From: Trichomonas tenax
Taxonomy: Eukaryota > Parabasalia > Trichomonadida > Trichomonadidae
Reading direction: 5' to 3'
DNA length: 37,282 nt
NCBI GenBank assembly: GCA_023091735.1
Contig: JALKBU010000482.1
Span: 1-37,282, forward strand
The notes beneath the pieces were generated by a model. That model worked only from the letters and a program-made list of their open reading frames with translations, ran no database searches and had not been told where the DNA came from. Of this stretch, positions 28,131-36,471 are shown piece by piece. Position 1 is the stretch's first letter. Every line of letters begins with the position of its first letter. The position numbers and the translations under genes were made by a program.

Positions 28131-28434
28131 CGCTGCAGAGTTCTGAGCGTGGAAGTGTTGTGATGGCACTGACGAGGAAGGCGATATATGGCTGCTGTGA
28201 TGTGATATCCTCTGGCCTCATCTGTGCAATGACTTCAGCGAACTGCTGTGGTGAGTTGCAATACTCGATCTGTGTCTTGAGGACTGGAACGAGTTGCTCA
28301 AGGAACTGACCACTGATTGGCTGAGCGACATCGATGTTCTCGAGTTGCTGGTGGAGTCCTGGTGTTGCTGCATCAAGAGCATCCTGGACTGTCAAAATAT
28401 CTTTCAAAATAGTTATTGTTGCATTTGGCTTCAT
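28131..28434 (-). pseudogene. 5' fragment of a host-like gene cut by the Maverick fragment
   Basis: ATG at 28434 opens about 101 residues of well-formed helical protein: KPNATITILKDILTVQDALD, then GLHQQLENIDVAQPISGQFL, then EQLVPVLKTQIEYCNSPQQF, ending SAITTLPRSELCS. The coding DNA is near 50 percent GC, far above the surroundings and similar to highly expressed genes such as eL36. At about 28130 it turns without transition into Maverick sequence, so the rest of the gene is missing. I do not recognise the family; the helical repeat look could fit a HEAT/ARM-type protein. It may be a gene broken by rearrangement or an assembly join. Confidence 0.55.
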
Positions 28435-29425
28435 AACTGTTAGAAAACCATATCTTCACTTGATATGCATACTGATTTCATTTTGCTTGTTCAGTTTCCC
28501 AATGAAAGAAGGATAATTCAATTTTTTACTTATAAATTATATGATAGATTCATTTAGCAGTTCCAATTTTATCTGTTTATGCGAATATACCCTATTGTAT
28601 ACAGATTCTAATCATAAGTTTATGTTGGTAACTTGCAAATTTTCGCCTATATTTATTAAGTGCTGTGTCAACGAGTTGCAAATACTACACACGGGTTCAA
28701 ATTAGGCATAATCAATATACAGATTTTGAACCGATTGATTTCATGATGATCATACCTGATTTATAACTTTCATTAGCGATAACAGCCTATAAAATTAATA
28801 TAAATTATTCATGCAACTAGTATTTTAATAAAACTAAAAATTGAGTATTTCAATCAGATTATTTTGTGATTCAGGATAATTTGTGTCATATCAGTTATAT
28901 TTCAATGCAGCTATTCTGAATGTAATTTCAGTGATTTTGTGAATCTGAATCATCTTTCAATCCCTGCAAAATATGTATTTTTGCAATTCAAAAGTGACAA
29001 TGTTCTGCATGTTAATATTTATTTTTTCACTAGTTGATTGTAATTTGATTGCGAATTATTTGATATAATATATTTATGAGCATTTGCTTAGCATTCTGCT
29101 TCATGCTAAACGAATTGAACATGATTCATTTGTTCTGTAAAATGACCAAAACATCTCCGAGAATCATTAGAAATATATCATGTGGTTAAGGAGTAAAACA
29201 GTGTCCACTTAGCATCGAAATAACATGCAATGCAATTATGAATTTTGGCATTGAGATATAACAAATATTCAAACAAAGCTGAATATAAATTCTATTGGTA
29301 TATCAATTATGATGTTGAAAATTTGCCAGCAAAAATTTTGAATTTTAATTTTTCACGATATACAAATATTATATCAATAATAGATAATAAATATCAAAAA
29401 AAATGATTGAGCAGATTCAAAAAAT
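28435..29425. other. Intergenic region, about 1 kb
   Basis: AT-rich throughout. CAAAAGTGAC occurs near 28988. No gene, RNA or long repeat is recognised. Confidence 0.4.
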
Positions 29426-29510
29426 TAGGAGCTCTTGGACTCGAACCAAGATACCAGGCAGGCTCGGCCTTTTATATTTTCCCGGCGTTTTTCCATTATA
29501 CTAAACCCCC
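29426..29510 (-). tRNA. tRNA-like gene with oversized anticodon region
   Basis: On the minus strand, box A (TAGTATAATGG) and box B (GGTTCGAGTCC) are both present. The acceptor arm pairs GGGGGTT with AGCTCCT (three G-U pairs), the T-arm is CTTGG-TTCGAGT-CCAAG, and the D-arm is GTAT...AAAC with one mismatch. CCGGG can pair with CCTGG as the anticodon stem, but 22 bases lie between them instead of 7, and no U33-anticodon arrangement is obvious. A T run follows the 3' end (pol III terminator). Either it contains an intron-like insertion of about 15 bases or it is a tRNA pseudogene. The anticodon cannot be assigned. Confidence 0.6.
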
Positions 29511-29554
29511 ATAACATATAATATATTCAATGTTCTTTATCTAGAAATCTACAA

Positions 29555-30121
29555 TCATGTGTAGATGAAATGAGATAATAAAATGGTTGATAGTATACTA
29601 AAATGACATCGATATTCAACAATGACTTCAAATGTATGATATTTGATCTTTGATATCAATGTTCCTTCAAACTTGATACCTCCCAAAAGGAAGCACGTAT
29701 TGCAGCATCCAATTGTTGTATTGCATAAATTGGTTTCTTCCATTACAACTCGGAATGATTTCAAAAATCTATTCGAATTAATTTCATATTTTTTCGAAAC
29801 ATTTTTGGGACAATAAAGGCCTAATGAAGTTTCGTACAAATTTCCTCTACAAAATGTTTCCTTAATATGGTAAATATCAGTGTATTGGCCACCGATTGTT
29901 TCGGATCCAAGAATTCTAATTTTATTTGGAGGAATGTTATTAGGATAAGACAATAATGTAATAGATGATAATTGAATTGAATGATTAATCATATTTACTT
30001 GAAAATATTGTGTTCCACTTTGATCCCACCATTGGCAATTAGGATCAAAAAATGCTAAACATGATGGATCTGTAGCAGCAACAATCTTGTAAATTTCAAA
30101 GCTGTTACTAACGTAGCTCAT
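29555..30121 (-). CDS. Possible discoidin-like (F5/8C-type) domain protein
   Basis: Open frame of 188 residues from ATG 30121. Residues about 25-130 have the pattern of a galactose-binding-like beta sandwich: WWDQSGTQYFQVNMINHSIQ, then LSSITLLSYPNNIPPNKIRI, then LGSETIGGQYTDIYHI, and FLKSFRVVMEETN. Q-Y-F-x-V, a Ser-Tyr-P-N-N turn and a late arginine-valine strand are typical of F5/8C domains that bind glycans or lipids. Trichomonads have many proteins with such domains, often behind BTB or other N-terminal parts; a TGA lies directly before the ATG, so this may be a C-terminal remnant of a longer gene. The last 25 residues are hydrophobic and may be non-native. Family call tentative. Confidence 0.45.
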   Translation of the reverse strand: MSYVSNSFEIYKIVAATDPSCLAFFDPNCQWWDQSGTQYFQVNMINHSIQLSSITLLSYPNNIPPNKIRILGSETIGGQYTDIYHIKETFCRGNLYETSLGLYCPKNVSKKYEINSNRFLKSFRVVMEETNLCNTTIGCCNTCFLLGGIKFEGTLISKIKYHTFEVIVEYRCHFSILSTILLSHFIYT

Positions 30122-30805
30122 TCAAGTCATGACTGCGATGGTCCCAATGGTCTTTTTATTACATTTGGCACTTTTTGACTTACATTAAGGTTATTTATAC
30201 AGTATTTTGCTCAGATGAAACAAAATACATCATTCTTATTATTTTTCATGGAAAAATTTCAATTAAAGATTAGTTTGTCTTTGGAATCAAGCTCAAACTA
30301 CTTGTTCGATGATTCTTATCATTTCCTATAACTTTTTTCAAAGATTTTCATAGATGTGATTTTATTATGTGGATGCACTTTCGTGATTGAATTCATAAAT
30401 CTTGTAAGCTAGATAAGATGAAATTTCATAACTCTTTTCTCAAACTAAACAATGTTCGTTATTGATTGCATATCTATCTATCCATAATACGGTCTATAAA
30501 ACATGTTGTATATCATAGGCAGAAACATTGTTAGAAATGCAGATCAATTTGATGACATTTTTTGACCTCTTGAGATAGAATTTTGCACCCCTTTAAATAC
30601 TTCAATATTGAAGATATAAGAATAAAAGTTGAATCATTATTATCATGATCTATAGAGATATTTATAAATTCGTTATTCCACATTAGATATTATATTATAG
30701 AGCATCTAATGTGAAATCGATTGATATATATTTTCAAGAAAAATATTAATTTTTTATCTAAACTATTTTGTCACTCAATAAAGCTAAATTTAAAATGCAT
30801 TTTGT
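30122..30805. other. Intergenic region
   Basis: About 680 AT-rich bases. No gene or RNA recognised. TTTTGCACCCC near 30582 is an inverted match to GGGTGCAAAA near 23009, too short to interpret. Confidence 0.4.
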
Positions 30806-31660
30806 TTATTCAGCTGGATCTAAAATTGAGTATGCACCCTTTGAACGTAAAAATTCAACAATTTTCTTTTGATTGAAATTCATGGCATAATCCAAAAGCA
30901 ATTCACGGCGGCCACAATAAGCTAATAATTGAATGCATTCTATTGATGATGAATTCCTGAAAAATAAAACAAAGAAGAATTCTTAGCATTTCCGAGTTAA
31001 CATTTCCTCCATGTTCTACTAATAATTTCAACATTTCCAGATCGCCATTATTAACAGTCATAAATAGAGGCCACATTTTCTTAAAATTTAATGAATCTTT
31101 CGAAGTCCAATAATAAATAACGAATCATATATCCTCTTATTTAACAGAATAATGAACAATACATACTAATTAATAATTTCATTACAATATAATGCATTCC
31201 ATAACAATAACATTATAATTGATTCCATAAAGCATCAAATGAATTTTTTCAATTTGATATTAACATCAGCTCCTTTTCTTAAGAAATATCTAAAAAATCG
31301 AATGATCTATATTGAATTCCAAATGCCAATGGGTTGAACTCCATTTCATTTTCATCTTCTTATCAAATTAATGAATTTGATTAAATTTTCATGATAAATT
31401 CTATATTGAATAAACGATAAACTACCGCTTTTTCATCAATCAGACATCTTTTTTCAACAAGATAAAATGCTGTAGGATAATTAAAATTCGTCAATGCAGT
31501 GATTATGGGGCATCTGGAATTTGGATAATTATCAATTATCCATTGAGCAACATCATTGTGATGATAGATTATTGCGCTGGAGAGAAAACCTTCAAAATTA
31601 TATCCTTTATTATATAATGAAAGTATAATATTCGGGATGCACTCAAAATTGACATTTTAA
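30806..31660 (-). pseudogene. Decayed ankyrin-repeat protein gene
   Basis: Minus-strand frames contain, in order, an N-terminal domain of the trichomonad ankyrin type (LSLYNKGYNFEGFLSSAIIY, then HHNDVAQWIIDNYPNSRCPI, then FYLVEKRCLIDEKAV), an ankyrin unit (PLFMTVNNGDLEMLKLLVEH followed by GGNVN), and a C-terminal unit ending VEFLRSKGAYSIL before TAA at 30806. Several repeats between 31.05 and 31.4 kb are scrambled by stops and shifts, and no intact start is left. Large ankyrin families of this kind are typical of Trichomonas-like genomes. Confidence 0.75.
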
Positions 31661-32480
31661 GAATTAATAATTATGTCGTTTTTGGCATGTTTAATTTAAA
31701 ATTTTAATAAAAGTTGGGAAACTCGACGGTGAGAAAAAAATTCATCTCGGGTGCGAAAAGTTCTCTTTTCAGAGAAATGTGTAATTTTAAAATGGATAAA
31801 TTGGATATCAATGCCTGGAGCAGCTACGGCTGTAATAGCTGCAGCACATGAAAATCGATATTTCAAGGATTTAAATTTCGAAAATCTTTATTAAAAATGA
31901 ATATCGTTAGCGCACTCTCTCATGTACCACTCACCTCCTAAATACTCATAAAAATAGTCTGATGGGACATCTGGAGCTACAGTTCAAAGATGGAGGCCAG
32001 TTTTCTGAAAGAAATGGAGTTTCCTCCTTTTATTTCAACAAAATTTTGAGAATTGAGATAATGATGAGAAAAAAAATTAAATATCATGGATTGGATATGA
32101 TTTTGAGCTATTCCTTTTCTTGTTTGTTGAAAATGATTACAGAAATGACGCATATTAATGATCCATCACTCGTTTCATTTTGTTTTGTTTTGCATATTGT
32201 ATATTTTGATAATATCGATCAACTTCATTTAATTAAGTTGATTATTATTTTTATTTTGCCTTCTTTAAGGACATGAATCAGTTGGTCACGTTTTATCTTT
32301 AGAAAAATATATATTGATTCAAAAATGTATATTAATCATTGTCGACATATAAAAACATATGATATATATTTCCTTTCGTGTTTTTGGACATTATCCTATG
32401 GATTAAAGTTCATCAATATCTTTATGTGAAGAGATATTTGCAAAATGTGATTTAAGGTTAAGTAATATATTAAGGTTATT
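31661..32480. other. Intergenic region with coding-like scraps
   Basis: About 820 bases. Around 31.81 kb a short plus-strand stretch with better codon use encodes MPGAATAVIAAAHENRYFKD before a stop, and near 31.96 kb DGTSGATVQRW appears. They look like fragments of a lost gene but are too short to assign. Confidence 0.35.
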
Positions 32481-32486
32481 TCATTT
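32481..32486 (+). promoter_or_regulatory. Initiator of the HAD phosphatase gene
   Basis: TCATTT is an exact match to the trichomonad initiator (TCA, pyrimidine, T, T/A). A start at 32483 leaves a 7-base leader before the ATG at 32490. Confidence 0.6.
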
Positions 32487-32489
32487 TTC

Positions 32490-33146
32490 ATGTTAAAATC
32501 TGTAATTCTCGACGCTGACGGCTGTATCATCAACTGGAAACCTGTAAATGCGAGCATCCACTTCCAAGTAACCGGCCACAGACCATCAATTGACCTTAGA
32601 AACAAGATTTTAGGAAAGAATCCTTTCGACGCTTGGACAATCATTAGAGATCACTATAAATTAAAGGAATCCGTCGAATCGTTGCTCGCACGGAGAAACG
32701 CAATTCTCAATAAAGTGTTCCCAAAAATGGGTTTATATCCAGGAGTTTCTGAATTACTTCAATTTCTCAAAAATAAGTCAATTCCATACGCAATAACGTC
32801 GAGTGTTTCTGTTGAAGACACTAAATTGAAGCTAAGCGGATATCCAACAATAATTGAGAGCGCAAAATCACTTATTTGTGCTGACAAAGATACTCCTGTG
32901 AAGCCGGATCCTCAATTATACTTGAAATGTTTGAAAGAAACATCATTTGATCCGAATAAAACACTAATTATCGAAGATTCTGTTCCAGGAATCGTTGCTG
33001 CACAAAGATCTGGATGTAAAACAGCTTTCATCTGTGATTCAACTTATCTCACTGCTGATGAAATGTTGAAGCAGTTTAAAACTGTTCCTGATTATAGATT
33101 TGAGACTTTGGAGGATATGAACTTCGCCAGTATTTTCAATGAATAA
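32490..33146 (+). CDS. HAD-superfamily phosphohydrolase (beta-phosphoglucomutase/PUDP-like)
   Basis: The product has 218 residues, a normal length for a subclass I HAD enzyme. Motif I is ILDADGCI, with nucleophile Asp8 and acid/base Asp10. A helical cap spans about residues 15-80. Motif II is ITSS (Ser/Thr at 103-105), motif III is the Lys in PVKPDP (residue 138), and motif IV is IIEDSVPGIVAAQRSG with Glu162 and Asp163 for magnesium. GLYPGVSELLQFLK is the typical segment before motif II. It should hydrolyse a small phosphorylated metabolite (sugar phosphate or nucleoside monophosphate) in the cytosol; substrate cannot be told. All catalytic residues are present and the gene is intact. Confidence 0.9.
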   Translation: MLKSVILDADGCIINWKPVNASIHFQVTGHRPSIDLRNKILGKNPFDAWTIIRDHYKLKESVESLLARRNAILNKVFPKMGLYPGVSELLQFLKNKSIPYAITSSVSVEDTKLKLSGYPTIIESAKSLICADKDTPVKPDPQLYLKCLKETSFDPNKTLIIEDSVPGIVAAQRSGCKTAFICDSTYLTADEMLKQFKTVPDYRFETLEDMNFASIFNE

Positions 33147-33397
33147 ACTGTATACTGTATTTAGTGAATTCACAAAGAAATCAAATTTTTTGCAAAATTA
33201 TTTTATGCTACATCAAAATATATTGTTTTTATCTACTTTGTATACCAATGACAATATGATAATTATATTGTTGGTTCTTGAAATAAAAAATAAAAACATA
33301 TCGAAATATAAAATTTGAAGAAATAAATATGTAAAATTACAAAACAAACACTTTGGTGACGTTTATATAACATACAATGTGAAGAGAGTCGATAAAA

Positions 33398-33658
33398 TTA
33401 CTCTGTGATGCCAAGTTGTGATTTTAATTCAGTAACTCGTGATTCAAGCGCTCGGACTTGGGCCTCGAGTTCCTTGTTTTCGTTCTGGAGACTTTCGACA
33501 TCAATTCCATTTGGTGATCCAAGGAATTGTTTTATGTACTCTAAAGGAGCCTCTGGGTTCTCAGGCTCTTCGTATAACGCGACGAGAACTCTTGTCAATG
33601 CATCAAGGATACCGCCGTCATCGAGATACTTGCGAAATGCCTCTCTTTTGTTTTCCAT
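33398..33658 (-). CDS. MYCBP: MYCBP (AMY-1) homologue
   Basis: The product has 86 residues. KREAFRKYLDDGGILDALTR followed by VLVALYEEPENPEAPLEYIK matches the conserved core of c-Myc-binding protein/AMY-1, where the equivalent stretch has LTKVLVALYEEPEKP. The C-terminal third is a coiled coil (LQNENKELEAQVRALESRVT). In animals AMY-1 binds A-kinase anchoring proteins and is enriched in cilia and mitochondria; trichomonads have no Myc, so a flagellar or signalling-scaffold role is more likely than a transcriptional one (inference). The start lies behind a TCACCTTTT promoter element, and the gene is convergent with the HAD gene. Confidence 0.88.
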   Translation of the reverse strand: MENKREAFRKYLDDGGILDALTRVLVALYEEPENPEAPLEYIKQFLGSPNGIDVESLQNENKELEAQVRALESRVTELKSQLGITE

Positions 33659-33679
33659 GTTTTTAAATAAACGTTACTT

Positions 33680-33689
33680 AAAAGGTGAC
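33680..33689 (-). promoter_or_regulatory. Initiator plus CCTTT motif of the MYCBP gene
   Basis: On the minus strand, GTCACCTTTT joins a TCA initiator with CCTTT, the combination described for trichomonad core promoters. The leader would be about 28 bases. Confidence 0.5.
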
Positions 33690-33989
33690 GATTTTACAAT
33701 TGGATTTTGTCATATTTTCAAATTTTACATGTCAAAATTATGGAGAGCCGCTTTTATAGGAAATTAAACCATACTTTCAAACAATTTTTCTACATTTTGC
33801 TTTTAGAAAAGTATTAATAATTCTAATAAATTATATCTATATCTATTATACTATATAGTTACAAAGTTATAGACTCTGATTATCTTCAGAAAAATAGAAA
33901 AATGAATTAAAACATGGGCGAAATTTGTACATTAAAAGTGTTGAAATTGCAAAAATGATGAAAATTTTACCAAAATGTGACAAAATATT

Positions 33990-34014
33990 GAAAAGTGACG
34001 TGAAAAGTGCCAAA
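33990..34014 (+). promoter_or_regulatory. Double AAAAGTG element before the Ran-binding protein gene
   Basis: GAAAAGTGACGTGAAAAGTG ends six bases before the ATG at 34015. AAAAGTGAC is the reverse complement of the GTCACTTTT initiator seen before other genes, and here it lies on the sense strand, twice. It decides against the upstream in-frame ATGs at 33955 and 33958. Confidence 0.4.
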
Positions 34015-35178
34015 ATGTCTTTGGAAGAATTAATTCGTGATTATCATAAAAGATTTTACAACAATGATGAAAAAGAGCTCTTTGTAGGCATAGGAAGCTA
34101 TGTTGTCAATGGCAATCGAAATAATGGCGTTATTCAAATATTGCAAGATAAAAATTCTCAAATTTGCAGAATACTCATGCGAAAGAATAAAACAGATGAA
34201 GTATTAATGAACCACTTTATAACTCCTGATGTTTATTTACTCCCTGAGAAGTTAAGTTGGGAAGTCGAAGATTACGCAACAGGTGAAGCCAAAACTGTCG
34301 AAATGAACATGCTCTTCCCCAAATCTACAGATTGGGAACAAAATTTCCGTCAAGCTTTCATAGAAGCACGAAATATCAACGATTCTATATTAAATGAAGG
34401 TCAAACGTTTAGTGAATCACTTGAAAACATATTGAGTTTAGGTAATCTTTTAACTGAAGATCCTGAAATTGAACAATGCATCGTAATGTCAATTCAAAAT
34501 TATATCGCGCTCGATGAAATCTTCAAATTACCAATTGACATGATCTGCAGGATCATAAAGAGCTCAAATTACCAATTCAGGCCAGAACAGGCAAAAAGAG
34601 CATTTTTCTTAGCAGAAAAGTATCATCCAGGAGAATCTGTAGGTTTATTGAAGGCAATTGATTGTGGGCAAATTAATCCATTGGAGTCAATCAAGATATT
34701 GAATTCAATTTCTGGATGTTCATTAATTTCAAATATCACAAATCTTCTTGGAAAATGTCCAACAAACGAAATTGCTGGTGAATTGCTTGTTCTTGATGGT
34801 AAAATTTCAAAAGCCAAAGAAAAACATCTTCCAGATGCCAAACTTTGCTTTATTGGCTTAGCAAAGCTGAAAATCGGTGAAGATGGTTATGATGGAGAGT
34901 CTGTTGTTGCTATTTCTTATGATTCTCAATACAAGATGAAATTTGTTTTATTAGACAAGAAAGAGGATAATTTGATCGAATTTAACATCGACAAGTACCA
35001 GCATCTTCATCCCAACTTTGAAACATTGATAGTTAATGGAACATCATATGCAATGGAATTTTCACCAAAAGCAATGAATTTCATGATTGTCAAACAGTTC
35101 CGTGAAGCTCAATATAAGGCAAAGTATAATATTTTACCACCAGTATTTATTGATTCTTTAGTTCCAAAATTCAAATGA
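34015..35178 (+). CDS. Ran-binding-domain (RanBP1-like) protein
   Basis: The product has 387 residues from the ATG at 34015. Residues about 40-145 form a Ran-binding domain of the RanBP1 type: GVIQILQDKNSQICRILMRK, then NKTDEVLMNHFITPDVYLLP, then the acidic ATGEAKTVEMNMLFPKST, ending FRQAFIEARNIN. RanBP1 of other eukaryotes has LLMRREKTLKVCANHYITP at the same place. The domain binds Ran-GTP and aids GAP-stimulated hydrolysis in nuclear transport. Residues 150-260 are helical, and residues about 270-375 (LCFIGLAKLKIGEDGYDG through EFSPKAMNFMIVKQFREAQY) may be a second, diverged PH-like fold. The two-part layout is unlike small RanBP1. The frame is open to 33925, but the promoter motifs favour this start. 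Confidence 0.82.
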   Translation: MSLEELIRDYHKRFYNNDEKELFVGIGSYVVNGNRNNGVIQILQDKNSQICRILMRKNKTDEVLMNHFITPDVYLLPEKLSWEVEDYATGEAKTVEMNMLFPKSTDWEQNFRQAFIEARNINDSILNEGQTFSESLENILSLGNLLTEDPEIEQCIVMSIQNYIALDEIFKLPIDMICRIIKSSNYQFRPEQAKRAFFLAEKYHPGESVGLLKAIDCGQINPLESIKILNSISGCSLISNITNLLGKCPTNEIAGELLVLDGKISKAKEKHLPDAKLCFIGLAKLKIGEDGYDGESVVAISYDSQYKMKFVLLDKKEDNLIEFNIDKYQHLHPNFETLIVNGTSYAMEFSPKAMNFMIVKQFREAQYKAKYNILPPVFIDSLVPKFK

Positions 35179-35298
35179 AGAAAATGAATGTTATTTTGTT
35201 ATAAATCCCATAGAGTAGTTAAAAACTTATTTATTTGCAAATAAATAATAATAAATTCAGAAATTTTAATTTCATGAAGATAAAAACATACAATAATT

Positions 35299-36471
35299 CT
35301 ACTTCTTATCCCTCAGTTTCTCTTCACGACGCTGTGCTTTCTCAATTGCCTCCTTTACTTTGTCAGCATCATCCATTGGATTCTCATCAATTAAATATGC
35401 GCGATCGATCCTGAATCTTGAGTCAGAGAGCAGCAATTCGTTCTCATTGATCTCCTGTAATGGTCTCTTGACTGTGTCTGTCTCAATATCCCAAAGAACT
35501 TGCCCATCATAGAAAACTTTCTTGCAGTAATCACCGCTGATTATATGTTCGTATTTGTTCTTGTTCTTTGTGTCGATGTTACGGATACCACCATATATAT
35601 GTGTGCAAGCGAATTCTTCGATGCCCAGCTTCTTATCTTTCTTTGGTGCCAAGTGAACAACGATTTCTTTGTTCTTTGCGATATTCTGGACTTTAACTTT
35701 TCCTGCAGCACGAACAACTCTGTCTCCATGAACCAATCCACGAACAACAGCATCTGGGAACTCCCACTCATATTTATCGCCATCAGCGAACTCGAGAACG
35801 AAAATTCCTTTCTGATGAATTGTGACTTGAATCATTCCTGAATCAATTGTAAAGTTGGACTGAGCAATAGCCTTCCATTTGTTGTTTGGACCGAAGATCT
35901 CGAACCTAGAGACCGGAGGGTGGTGGGAAATCTGTTCTCCATAGATAGAAGCGCCATTTGACCAATGAGCAACATATGTTTCTCCTAAAACTGGATTCCA
36001 TGGTTTCTTCTTCTGGTGGTATAAGTGGAAGCTTGCAACAATTCCTGCTGCGATATATTTGAGTCTGTCCTCAGTTGTATTCACTTGAGCTGCCTTCGAT
36101 GCAAAAGTTCCTGCAAGGAAAGTGAATAAGTCGGCCGTTCTCTCGAGGAATGATCTTGGTTCAGAGTAGGCAACAGGAAAACTGAAGTGTGTTAAGTCCA
36201 TTGAAAAGACAGCTTTTGTAAATTTCTTGATCATTCTCCAGTTGACTTCTCTCTCAAAGTTCTGTTCCTCTTTGGTCATTGGCATAACTCCATCCGGTGT
36301 CCACTTGTTAATTGCCTTGTCGCGCTCTTCATTGTAGTCATCACCTGTGTATTTAATTTTGTGCTGCGTGATGCCTGTGTATGATGTGTTGTATATCTTC
36401 TTCCCATCGACGGTGTCAATTGGCTCAACACTGTTTTTCACTGGAGCTTCTCCACGTTGAAGTAAACTCAT
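35299..36471 (-). CDS. Oxysterol-binding-protein-related protein (ORP)
   Basis: The product has 390 residues and is essentially a stand-alone ORD domain. The family fingerprint EQISHHPP is at residues 179-186, preceded by KKPWNPVLGE at 155-164; these hold the sterol-pocket lid and the PI4P-binding His-His. GLVHGDRVVRAAGKVKV and the C-terminal FRIDRAYLIDENPMDDADKV fit the rest of the ORD, and the last 25 residues are a charged helix. Short ORPs exchange sterol or phosphatidylserine for PI4P at membrane contacts. Trichomonads cannot make sterols, so transport of host-derived sterol is a reasonable inference. No PH domain or FFAT motif was noticed. Codon use is relatively GC-rich, and TCATAA before the ATG may be the initiator. 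Confidence 0.93.
   Translation of the reverse strand: MSLLQRGEAPVKNSVEPIDTVDGKKIYNTSYTGITQHKIKYTGDDYNEERDKAINKWTPDGVMPMTKEEQNFEREVNWRMIKKFTKAVFSMDLTHFSFPVAYSEPRSFLERTADLFTFLAGTFASKAAQVNTTEDRLKYIAAGIVASFHLYHQKKKPWNPVLGETYVAHWSNGASIYGEQISHHPPVSRFEIFGPNNKWKAIAQSNFTIDSGMIQVTIHQKGIFVLEFADGDKYEWEFPDAVVRGLVHGDRVVRAAGKVKVQNIAKNKEIVVHLAPKKDKKLGIEEFACTHIYGGIRNIDTKNKNKYEHIISGDYCKKVFYDGQVLWDIETDTVKRPLQEINENELLLSDSRFRIDRAYLIDENPMDDADKVKEAIEKAQRREEKLRDKK

Noticed and set aside
30570..30600. Inverted match TTTTGCACCC with GGGTGCAAAA near 23009 as ends of a 7.6-kb element
   Set aside because: Only about 11 bases match and flanking similarity is poor; likely chance.
30960..31010. Possible intron in the ankyrin remnant
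   Set aside because: A TTTTATTTTTCAG string precedes a frame change, but the conserved trichomonad splice motifs (GTAYGT and ACTAACACACAG) are absent; a frameshift explains it better.
31962..32276. 104-codon plus-strand frame
   Set aside because: Low-complexity hydrophobic C-terminus, no domain, no initiator; judged a chance frame in AT-rich DNA.
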